Shown here in pieces: positions 15,621 to 21,930 of a stretch of DNA of 41,188 bases (position 1 is its first letter; the number at the start of each line of letters is the position of its first letter). The notes below the pieces were generated by a model that did no database searches, had not been told where the DNA came from, and saw only the letters and a list, made by a program, of their open reading frames with translations. A program made the translations under genes and the position numbers. The DNA lies in assembly GCA_028707125.1 (NCBI GenBank), contig JAQTUX010000001.1, forward strand, positions 672,662-713,849, read 5' to 3'. Origin of the DNA: Candidatus Omnitrophota bacterium. GTDB taxonomy: Bacteria; Omnitrophota; Gorgyraeia; Gygaellales; JAQTUX01.

Positions 15621-16850
15621 ATGACCGATTTTCCTGAGGGGTTTTTATGGGGCGCGGCAACCAGCGCCCATCAAGTTGAGGGCAATAACAGTAATTCCGA
15701 CTGGTGGGAATGGGAGCTTGCCGGCAGGGTAAAGGAGGCGTCAGGCAGGGCAGACGGCCATTATAAGCTGTTTGAGGTCGATTTTGAACTGGCGGTAAAG
15801 TTAGGGCACAATGCCCACCGTTTTTCCATAGAATGGAGCAGGATACAGCCGGGCCCCGATGAATTCTCTGATAAAGCGATAGAACATTACCGGCGTGTTA
15901 TAAAGGCGCTGAAGATACGGGGGATCGAGCCGATAGTCACGCTGCATCATTTTACCGTCCCCCTATGGTTTGCCCGGCAGGGCTCCTGGTTAAACAAGGA
16001 GGCGCCGGAGACCTTCTGCCGTTACGCGGGCAGGGTGATCGGGGAACTGGCAGGCGACGTAAAGTACTGGATAACCATCAACGAGCCGTTGATCCTGTGT
16101 TATTACGGTTACGTGGAAGGGCTCTGGCCGCCGGGGGAGAGTTCTTTTAAAAAAGCAAAAGAGGCGCTTAAAAATCTTGCCTTGGCGCATCTGGAAAGTT
16201 ACCGTCTTATAAAAGACGTATACAGAAGGAAAAACCTGCCTTCTCCTATGGTGAGCATAGCCCAGAATATACGGCTGTTCCACCCCTGCCCCAGCCGCGC
16301 GCGCATTTTGAATAAACTACCGGTATATTTGCGGGATAAATATTTCAATTACGGCATACTTGATCATCTGATCGGAAAGAACGCCCTGGATTTTATGGGC
16401 ATTAATTATTACGGCAGAGAGTTTATCAGATTCTCCCGCGCCAACGCAAGAGGCCTTTTTGCCGATAACTGCCTGTGCCCCGAGCACAGCAGGGACGCCC
16501 TGCGTAATTCCCTCGGTTGGGAGATCTATCCCGAAGGCATCCTGGAGATCATGTTGAGGATAAAAAAATACGGGCTGCCGGTAATAATAACCGAAAACGG
16601 CATATGCACCGATGACGACAACCTCAGATGGTACTATATCAGCGAGCACCTGAAGAATCTGGCGGAGGCGATAAAGCTGGGCGTTGATGTGAAGGGGTAT
16701 CTGTATTGGTCGCTGCTGGATAATTTTGAGTGGCATGAAGGATTCAAGCCCCGCTTCGGCCTCATAGAGGTCGATTACAATGATCTTAAAAGGCATATAA
16801 GGGACAGCGCGTTGAAGTATGCCAAGGTGTGCAGGGAAAATAGGATATAG
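15621..16850 (+). CDS. Family GH1 beta-glycosidase
   Basis: This 409-residue enzyme begins with FPEGFLWGAATSAHQVEGN, the GH1 opening motif. The acid/base glutamate is E155 in TINEPL and the nucleophile is E325 in ITENG. The C-terminal YWSLLDNFEWHEGFKPRFGL, with the substrate-binding tryptophans, is intact. It should hydrolyse beta-glucosides or beta-galactosides; with no signal peptide it acts in the cytoplasm. It is shorter than the usual 440-470 residues, mainly through a short middle region (about 200-270). Upstream is a c-di-GMP-type riboswitch with terminators and also a TATAAT directly before the start. A hairpin repeat pair follows the stop. Confidence 0.93.
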   Translation: MTDFPEGFLWGAATSAHQVEGNNSNSDWWEWELAGRVKEASGRADGHYKLFEVDFELAVKLGHNAHRFSIEWSRIQPGPDEFSDKAIEHYRRVIKALKIRGIEPIVTLHHFTVPLWFARQGSWLNKEAPETFCRYAGRVIGELAGDVKYWITINEPLILCYYGYVEGLWPPGESSFKKAKEALKNLALAHLESYRLIKDVYRRKNLPSPMVSIAQNIRLFHPCPSRARILNKLPVYLRDKYFNYGILDHLIGKNALDFMGINYYGREFIRFSRANARGLFADNCLCPEHSRDALRNSLGWEIYPEGILEIMLRIKKYGLPVIITENGICTDDDNLRWYYISEHLKNLAEAIKLGVDVKGYLYWSLLDNFEWHEGFKPRFGLIEVDYNDLKRHIRDSALKYAKVCRENRI

Positions 16851-16852
16851 AA

Positions 16853-16932
16853 GATACCCCACACTTACGTGTGGGGAATGGCAATCTTAAGTATAGACAG
16901 AGGATACTACACACGTAAGTGTGTAGAGGAAA
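16853..16932. repeat. Paired palindromic repeat (REP/BIME-like), copy A
   Basis: Two hairpins face each other. CCCCACACTTACGTGTGGGG (16857-16876) has a TTAC loop. CTACACACGTAAGTGTGTAG (16907-16926) has the complementary loop GTAA. Flanks GATA on the left and GGAAA on the right are shared with copy B at 19312-19380; the interior differs by 11 bp. The element lies between the GH1 gene and endonuclease III, and its right edge contributes the purine-rich GAGGAAAAG just before the TTG start of that gene. Confidence 0.85.
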
Positions 16933-16934
16933 AG

Positions 16935-17585
16935 TTGCGACGAATAGATAAGATAATTGAGATCTTACGGAAAGAGACAAAGAAATACCGCGTTCCGGTG
17001 GTGACGGAGATGGCGCAAAGGTGGGGGGAGCCGTTCTATGTTCTGATCTCCTGCATCCTCTCTTTGCGCACGAAAGACGCGGTAACGCGGGCTGCTTCCG
17101 AAAGGATATTCAGCATTGCCGATAGCCCAGTGGATATGTCGCGTTTATCCGCGGGAAAGATAGAGAAGGCGATCTATCCCGTGGGGTTTTACCGCACGAA
17201 GGCAAAGAATATACTCAGGGTCTGCCGGATATTGGCGGAACGATTTAGATCGAAGGTCCCCTCTACCATTGATGAATTGCTTGCTTTGCCGGGAGTGGGC
17301 AGAAAAACAGCAAACCTTGTTGTCACGCGGGGATTCGGAAAACTCGGCATATGCGTAGACACCCATGTTCACAGGATATCAAATCGTTTAGGGTATGTCA
17401 GGACGCGGACCCCCGAACAAACAGAGTTCGCCTTAAGAAAGATATTGCCTAAGCGTTACTGGATTGAGTATAATGATTTACTGGTCACATGGGGCCAGAA
17501 TGTCTGCGCCCCTGTTTCACCGTTCTGCGGTCAGTGCGCGATTGTCAAATATTGTAAAAAGGCAGGCGTTAGTAAAAGCAGATAA
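16935..17585 (+). CDS. nth: Endonuclease III (DNA glycosylase/AP lyase)
   Basis: The 216-residue protein has the helix-hairpin-helix LPGVGRKTANLVV with the catalytic lysine, followed by the catalytic aspartate in VDTHVHRISNRL. The C-terminal [4Fe-4S] loop is C-x6-C-x2-C-x5-C (CAPVSPFCGQCAIVKYC). It removes oxidised pyrimidines in base excision repair. I chose TTG 16935, which follows GAGGAAAAG and gives the usual family length (E. coli Nth has 211). An open frame from GTG 16869 or ATG 16878 would start inside the hairpin repeat and add residues of low likeness. Confidence 0.92.
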   Translation: MRRIDKIIEILRKETKKYRVPVVTEMAQRWGEPFYVLISCILSLRTKDAVTRAASERIFSIADSPVDMSRLSAGKIEKAIYPVGFYRTKAKNILRVCRILAERFRSKVPSTIDELLALPGVGRKTANLVVTRGFGKLGICVDTHVHRISNRLGYVRTRTPEQTEFALRKILPKRYWIEYNDLLVTWGQNVCAPVSPFCGQCAIVKYCKKAGVSKSR

Positions 17586-17604
17586 GCGTTAAAAGCGGAT
17601 ATCA

Positions 17605-17717
17605 GGTGATTAGGGGATTGGGGTCTGGAGATTGGGATATTAGGGAATTGGGGACAATGTCCCTAATACCCAAGTCTCCTGATACCCAGATCCCAATATC
17701 CCAATTACCCAATCACC
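17605..17717. repeat. Long imperfect palindrome between nth and the lipoprotein gene
   Basis: About 113 bp is built of GATTGGG/ATTAGGG-like units on the left and their complements on the right (CCCAATATCCC and CCCAATCACC). The centre is GGGACAATGTCCC at 17651-17663, and the outer ends are GGTGATT and AATCACC. As RNA it would make one long, imperfect hairpin. No protein-coding content is seen. The lipoprotein start lies 22 bp downstream. Confidence 0.8.
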
Positions 17718-17739
17718 ACATTTAGCAGATGGAGGGTTT

Positions 17740-18234
17740 ATGAATATCAAGAGATATGTATGTATGCTTATTGCGATCCTCTCAATTTCCGGCTGCCTTG
17801 CCGGCGAGGAGTATGCCAGGAAGGTCTTAGGGGTTTCCACGGAGGATCTGGAGGTCCGGCGCTCTACAGGCATAAAGAAGAATTTTGATATGGATTTTGA
17901 CTCATGTTTTGAGAGGGCGCAGGAGGTCCTGAAAGATATAGGCGCGTATATCTATGCCAGGCAGAAATGGAATGAGTTGATCGCCATTTACAGGACTGAG
18001 AAGGATACTACGCCCGTTGGCGTATTCTTCAGCGCAGTTTCAGGCAAGGTTACGGAGGTTGAGGTGGTTTCTCCCAGCTCATTCATCGCCGAGGAGGTAT
18101 CCCAGAAGTTGTTTTTGGGGCTGGAAGGCAAGCCCATACCTGTCTCCCAGAAGGAAATAGAGGAACTAGAGAAGGAAAAGGAAGAAGAAGAGAAGCAGAA
18201 GGCAAGTTCCACGGTTGATTTAGGCGTGGATTGA
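17740..18234 (+). CDS. Putative lipoprotein of unknown function
   Basis: The 164-residue protein has a lipoprotein signal peptide, with a hydrophobic stretch followed by the lipobox LSISGC (lipidated Cys about residue 19). The middle part (FDSCFERAQEVLKDIGAYIYARQKWNELIAIYR) is mixed alpha/beta. The C-terminus is a highly charged E/K helix rich in EKEKEEEEKQK. I cannot assign a function. A GGAGGG ribosome-binding site precedes the ATG. The mazG-like and nnrE genes follow closely on the same strand, so they may be co-transcribed. Confidence 0.8.
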   Translation: MNIKRYVCMLIAILSISGCLAGEEYARKVLGVSTEDLEVRRSTGIKKNFDMDFDSCFERAQEVLKDIGAYIYARQKWNELIAIYRTEKDTTPVGVFFSAVSGKVTEVEVVSPSSFIAEEVSQKLFLGLEGKPIPVSQKEIEELEKEKEEEEKQKASSTVDLGVD

Positions 18235-18243
18235 AAGGCAAAA

Positions 18244-18540
18244 ATGGAAAACATTGACGACTTGATCAAGGAATGCCACAAAGTAGCTAAGGAAAAGGGC
18301 TGGTGGGATACGGATAGAAACGACGGCGAACTTATCGCGCTTATGCATTCGGAATTATCGGAGGCGCTTGAGGCGATGCGCCAGCACGCCGCGAAAGAGG
18401 CGGTGGCAGAGGAATTGGCTGACTGCTGCATAAGGATCTTTGATTACTGCGGCGCGCGCGGGATAGACCTTCGGGAGGCGCTGAATAAAAAGATCGACCA
18501 TAACAAGACCAGGCCGTACAGGCACGGGAAGAAGTTTTAA
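18244..18540 (+). CDS. MazG-like nucleotide pyrophosphohydrolase
   Basis: This 98-residue protein shows the all-alpha NTP pyrophosphohydrolase pattern. An ExxE motif in HSELSEALEAM (about residues 38-47) and an ExxD motif in AEELADCCIRIFDY (about 58-71) would bind Mg2+. Small MazG-like proteins hydrolyse non-canonical or excess (d)NTPs to the monophosphate and PPi. It starts nine bases after the lipoprotein gene and its stop directly abuts the GTG of nnrE. The specific nucleotide is unknown. Confidence 0.85.
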   Translation: MENIDDLIKECHKVAKEKGWWDTDRNDGELIALMHSELSEALEAMRQHAAKEAVAEELADCCIRIFDYCGARGIDLREALNKKIDHNKTRPYRHGKKF

Positions 18541-19179
18541 GTGCAATTTATAACTTCGGATAGGGCCAAAGAGATAGACCGGCTGGCGCGGGAGCGTTAC
18601 AGTATGCCCGCGCTCCTGCTTATGGAGAACGCCGGGCGCTCGGTCGCGGAGAGCGCTTTAAATATGTTGCGGGGCAAAAACAGGATAGCCGTAGTGTGCG
18701 GCAAAGGCAATAATGCCGGCGACGGCTTTGTCTGCGCGCGCCATCTCCTGGCCAAAGGTAAGAAGGTAGACATATTTCTGTTCAATTCTCCCTTAGATAT
18801 TAAAGGCGATGCCGAGATCAACCTGAATATCCTGATGCGGCTTGGCAAGAAACCGTTGCAGATAGACGGGCATGGGCTTACTTCTCTGGATTTTTCCGAG
18901 TATGACCTTATCATTGACGCAATATTCGGCATCGGTATTAAAGGGGAGGTATCGGGCCCGATAAAAGAAGTGATCGCGAAAATAAACGCCTCAAAAATAC
19001 CCGTCATTTCAATAGATGTTCCTTCCGGCTTGAACGCCGATAGTGGTGTTGTCCTTGGCGCCTGCGTCAAGGCAGAGCGCACCGTGACATTCGTGGCGGT
19101 AAAACGCGGCCTTATGATGGCTGACGGGCCTAAGTATGCCGGCAAAGTCACCGTCGCGGATTTAGGCATACCGCTGTAG
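18541..19179 (+). CDS. nnrE: NAD(P)H-hydrate epimerase (YjeF N-terminal domain)
   Basis: The 212-residue protein is a stand-alone YjeF_N domain. It contains MENAGRSVAE, the nucleotide-binding CGKGNNAGDGFVCARHL, DAIFGIGIKGEVSGP, and ISIDVPSGLNADSG. It repairs the R-form of damaged NAD(P)H hydrates, normally working with an ADP/ATP-dependent dehydratase (NnrD), which is not fused here and not seen in the window. The start is GTG 18541, immediately after the mazG-like stop. Confidence 0.9.
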   Translation: MQFITSDRAKEIDRLARERYSMPALLLMENAGRSVAESALNMLRGKNRIAVVCGKGNNAGDGFVCARHLLAKGKKVDIFLFNSPLDIKGDAEINLNILMRLGKKPLQIDGHGLTSLDFSEYDLIIDAIFGIGIKGEVSGPIKEVIAKINASKIPVISIDVPSGLNADSGVVLGACVKAERTVTFVAVKRGLMMADGPKYAGKVTVADLGIPL

Positions 19180-19245
19180 CAATTTTTGCGTCTGGCTTGT
19201 CTGTATTTCTCGGGAACGCTCGGCGCGCCCCATAATAAATTCTCC

Positions 19246-19274
19246 TTGTAGAGCCATAAGTTGGTAGGTATAAT
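19246..19274 (+). promoter_or_regulatory. Sigma70-type promoter of the NSS transporter
   Basis: TTGTAG (19246-19251), a 17-bp spacer and TATAAT (19269-19274) form a strong promoter. Predicted transcription from about 19281 places the paired hairpin repeat (19312-19380) in the 5' untranslated region of the transporter mRNA. The 66 bp between nnrE and this promoter show nothing that I recognise. Confidence 0.65.
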
Positions 19275-19311
19275 AAATGGCGGTGCTGTTTCCGCCAAGA
19301 AGATATTGGAT

Positions 19312-19380
19312 GATACCCCACACTCACGTGTGGGGAATGACAAGCCCAAGGATTCTACACACGTAAGTGTGTAGTGGAAA
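19312..19380. repeat. Paired palindromic repeat (REP/BIME-like), copy B
   Basis: This is the same architecture as copy A. CCCCACACTCACGTGTGGGG (19316-19335) has one base changed in its loop (TCAC for TTAC), and CTACACACGTAAGTGTGTAG (19355-19374) is identical to its counterpart. Both copies are flanked by GATA and GGAAA. The spacer between hairpins is 19 bp here and 30 bp in copy A. The right edge GTGGAAAGGA supplies the likely ribosome-binding site of the NSS gene. Confidence 0.85.
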
Positions 19381-19393
19381 GGATTTAGATTTA

Positions 19394-20956
19394 GTGAGAA
19401 AAAAGAGGGATTCCTGGGGGTCGCGGTTAGGCATCATAATGGCGGTTGCCGGAAGCGCCGTTGGCTTGGGCAACTTCCTGAGGTTTCCCGCGAAGGTCGC
19501 CGCAAACGGCGGCGGCGCCTTTATGATACCCTATTTTGTGTCTATTTTGCTCCTTGGCATTCCGCTGATGTGGATTGAGTGGACGCTCGGCCGTTACGGA
19601 GGCGGTTTTGAACACGGTACAGCCCCGGGCATATTCCACAGCATCTGGCAGAAAAACCGCTTCATTAAATATTTCGGCGTGATCGGCATATTCGGTCCGC
19701 TGGTAATATTCATTTACTATACCTACATTGAGTCCTGGGCCCTGGCATACAGCGTATTCTCTTTGATGGGAAGATTCCAGGGATTAGACAGCCAGGCAGC
19801 GCTTCAGTCGTTCCTGGCGGGTTTCCAAGGTGTAGAGAAAAATCAGTTCTTTGGCAATATCGGCTACGCGTATTTTTTCTTTCTGGTTACCTTCGCGATC
19901 AACATCGCCGTAGTATATTACGGCATAAAGGCGGGGATTGAGCGGCTCTGCAAGATAGCGATGCCCGCGCTCTTTATTCTCGGTCTGATACTTTTGATCA
20001 GGGTGGTGACGCTGGGAACGCCGGATCTAAGCAGGCCGGCCTGGAATGTGGGCAACGGCTTCGGCTTTATCTGGAATCCTGATTTTGCCGCCCTGAAGAA
20101 TGCCAGGGTATGGCTTGAGGCGGCAGGACAGGTGTTCTTTACGTTAAGCGTAGGCATAGGCGTGATCCTTACCTACGCGAGTTACCTCTCTAAGGGCGAC
20201 GACGTTGTCTTATCGGGGCTGTCCGCGGTGAGCATGAATGAGTTCTGTGAGGTCATATTGGGCGGCAGTATTATTATACCGGCGGCGTTTGTCTTTTTCG
20301 GTCCGGTAGATATCCAGAGCATCGCGAACTCCGGCGTGTTTAACCTCGCCTTCGTCACCATGCCCATGATACTGGGTAAGCTTCCTCTGGCGGCGCTGTT
20401 TTCTTTTCTCTGGTTCTTTCTGCTGTTTCTGGCAGGGGTGACGTCTTCGGTGTCATTGGCGCAGCCGGCAGTCGCGTTTTTAGAGGATGAATTTGACATA
20501 GGCAGAAAAAAGGCGGTTTCTATATTCGGCATAGTGTGTTTTATATTATGCCAGGCAGCCGTATTCTTTCTGGCAAGGGGAGTGGTTGACGAGCTTGACT
20601 TCTGGGGAGGGACGTTCTTTCTTGTGGTGTTCGCCGCGGTTGAGACGATACTTTTCGCCTGGGTGTTCGGGATAGAGAGGGCCTGGGACGAGATACATAA
20701 AGGAGCTGATATGGCGGTCCCCAGGGTCTACAGGTTCATAATCAAATACATAACGCCGGCATTCTTATTTATCATTTTAGGCGCGTGGTTTTATCAGCAA
20801 TGGATCCCCATAATACTTATGAGAGGCGTATCTGCCGATAACCGGCCGTTCATACTGGCAACGCGCGTAGGCCTTATCGCGCTTTTTTCCGTCCTTTGCG
20901 TGCTGGTGAAGCTGGCCTGGAATAAAAGGCGAAAAATTCAGGAGCGGTTAAGATGA
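19394..20956 (+). CDS. Neurotransmitter:sodium symporter (NSS/SNF) family transporter
   Basis: The 520-residue protein has about twelve membrane helices. The Na+-binding helix 1 motif is GSAVGLGNFLRFPAKVAANGGGAF, and the end of the helix 6 region and the SYLSKGDDV loop are also typical of bacterial NSS. It should import an amino acid or related solute with Na+. I prefer GTG 19394, which follows GGAAAGGA; a frame from GTG 19367 begins inside the hairpin repeat. A 34-residue membrane protein gene overlaps its stop, as for MetP/MetS pairs. The substrate is not determined. Confidence 0.9.
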   Translation: MRKKRDSWGSRLGIIMAVAGSAVGLGNFLRFPAKVAANGGGAFMIPYFVSILLLGIPLMWIEWTLGRYGGGFEHGTAPGIFHSIWQKNRFIKYFGVIGIFGPLVIFIYYTYIESWALAYSVFSLMGRFQGLDSQAALQSFLAGFQGVEKNQFFGNIGYAYFFFLVTFAINIAVVYYGIKAGIERLCKIAMPALFILGLILLIRVVTLGTPDLSRPAWNVGNGFGFIWNPDFAALKNARVWLEAAGQVFFTLSVGIGVILTYASYLSKGDDVVLSGLSAVSMNEFCEVILGGSIIIPAAFVFFGPVDIQSIANSGVFNLAFVTMPMILGKLPLAALFSFLWFFLLFLAGVTSSVSLAQPAVAFLEDEFDIGRKKAVSIFGIVCFILCQAAVFFLARGVVDELDFWGGTFFLVVFAAVETILFAWVFGIERAWDEIHKGADMAVPRVYRFIIKYITPAFLFIILGAWFYQQWIPIILMRGVSADNRPFILATRVGLIALFSVLCVLVKLAWNKRRKIQERLR

Positions 20957-21057
20957 ACGCGCTCGGATGGGCGTTTATGATCTTATCATGGCTTGCTATC
21001 TTGGCCTTGGCGGTATTCTGCTTTTATAAGGTACTTTCAAAGAAGGCCTTGAGATAA
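20953..21057 (+). CDS. Small membrane protein, MetS-like NSS partner
   Basis: This 34-residue ORF overlaps the NSS stop codon (ATGA). It encodes a single membrane helix (about residues 5-26, GWAFMILSWLAILALAVFCF) followed by a basic tail (KVLSKKALR). Bacterial NSS transporters are often followed by such a small subunit, named MetS in Corynebacterium MetPS. Size, topology and overlap fit. There is no sequence motif beyond this, so the assignment rests mostly on context. Confidence 0.7.
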   Translation: MNALGWAFMILSWLAILALAVFCFYKVLSKKALR

Positions 21058-21073
21058 AGGAGGGCACAGACAG

Positions 21074-21772
21074 ATGCATTACCAATTTATCGCCAACATA
21101 GTTACTATTTTAAGCTTGATATTCGGCTTCTCTTCTATTTTCCTGGCCCTCAACCTGAAATACAGCATGGCGAGCTGGTTTATAATATGGGCGGTGTTGT
21201 GCGATATAATTGATGGCAAGATCGCGCGCCTGAGCCCCACGCCCAGCGAGTTCGGAAAGGAATTTGATTCTCTCGCCGATATGGTCTCTTTCGGCGTGGC
21301 TCCGGCCGTGCTGGTATATATGCTTGCGTTCGGAAATCAGTTTAACATACAGAATATATTTGTGGTCTGCCTATATCTGTCATGCGGCGCCTTCCGCCTC
21401 GCCAGGTTTAACATTTATTCCAAAGGCAGGCCGCGCGGTTATTTTAAAGGTCTGCCTATTACCGCCAGCGGAGCATTTCTGGCTTCTTTTGTGCTGTGGG
21501 CGCACAGGTTTGACATAGGCGTAAGGCAGGAGATCTTCTGGTTGGTCCTCCTCATACTTTCTTTGCTTATGGGCAGTAATATACGCTACCCTAATTTCAG
21601 CAACTTCAAGGCCGCCAGAGGGTTTATCGGCGTATCACTTCTATTATTAAGCATTATAGCGGCCCTGATGAGCAAGGGGGTGGCGCTTTTAATAATTTTC
21701 TTTACTTATGTGGCTCTAAGCCCTATCATAGTAGGGGATAAAGACACCCCCATACAAATAGGTAATGCTTGA
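21074..21772 (+). CDS. pssA: CDP-diacylglycerol-serine O-phosphatidyltransferase
   Basis: This 232-residue membrane protein has the CDP-alcohol phosphatidyltransferase motif DG-x2-AR-x8-G-x3-D-x3-D, seen as DGKIARL then EFGKEFDSLAD (about residues 42-64). The following MVSFGVAPA is typical of the PssA branch, so phosphatidylserine synthesis from CDP-diacylglycerol is the most likely reaction. No decarboxylase is seen nearby. An AGGAGGG sequence at about 21059 gives a good ribosome-binding site. A tRNA gene begins two bases after the stop. Confidence 0.88.
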   Translation: MHYQFIANIVTILSLIFGFSSIFLALNLKYSMASWFIIWAVLCDIIDGKIARLSPTPSEFGKEFDSLADMVSFGVAPAVLVYMLAFGNQFNIQNIFVVCLYLSCGAFRLARFNIYSKGRPRGYFKGLPITASGAFLASFVLWAHRFDIGVRQEIFWLVLLILSLLMGSNIRYPNFSNFKAARGFIGVSLLLLSIIAALMSKGVALLIIFFTYVALSPIIVGDKDTPIQIGNA

Positions 21773-21774
21773 TT

Positions 21775-21846
21775 GCCGAGGTAGCTCAGTGGTAGAGCGC
21801 GGCCCTGAAAAGGCCGGCGTGGGAAGTTCGATTCTTCTCCTCGGCA
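21775..21846 (+). tRNA. tRNA-Phe (GAA)
   Basis: A 72-nt cloverleaf has the acceptor stem GCCGAGG/CCTCGGC. The D-arm is GCTCAGTGGTAGAGC. The anticodon stem CGGCC/GGCCG encloses the loop CTGAAAA, and the T-loop is GTTCGATTC. With a seven-base loop the anticodon is GAA. The 3' CCA is not encoded. Confidence 0.93.
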
Positions 21847-21857
21847 CTTTAATTTAC

Positions 21858-21903
21858 GCCAGGTGCCGGCCCCGAGCCAAGGCGAGGGGTCCTGGCATTT
21901 TTC
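21858..21903 (+). terminator. Probable intrinsic terminator after tRNA-Phe
   Basis: GCCAGG (21858-21863) pairs with CCTGGC (21891-21896) around an inner CCCC/GGGG stem, and a short T-run follows. The stem has an internal asymmetry, so the strength is uncertain. Confidence 0.55.
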
Positions 21904-21930
21904 ATTATATGGATACCTTAAGAGGCGGCG

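Noticed and set aside
16869-16934. Upstream start for endonuclease III within the hairpin
   Set aside because: It would translate the repeat; TTG 16935 has a purine-rich ribosome-binding site and gives the usual family length.
18597-19349. - strand frame of 250 codons covering nnrE and the gap after it
   Set aside because: It is antisense to nnrE over most of its length and its start falls in the hairpin repeat; no family likeness.
19277-19366. Small + frame of 29 codons after the TATAAT at 19269
   Set aside because: It runs straight through the hairpin repeat, has no conserved features and stops inside it; the NSS gene is a better use of the promoter.
1863-19374. Hairpin repeats as a CRISPR array
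   Set aside because: Copies are kilobases apart, with no regular spacers and no cas genes.
21775-21846. tRNA at 21775 read as Ser (TGA)
   Set aside because: The seven-base loop CTGAAAA closed by a five-pair stem puts GAA at positions 34-36, and there is no long variable arm as in tRNA-Ser.
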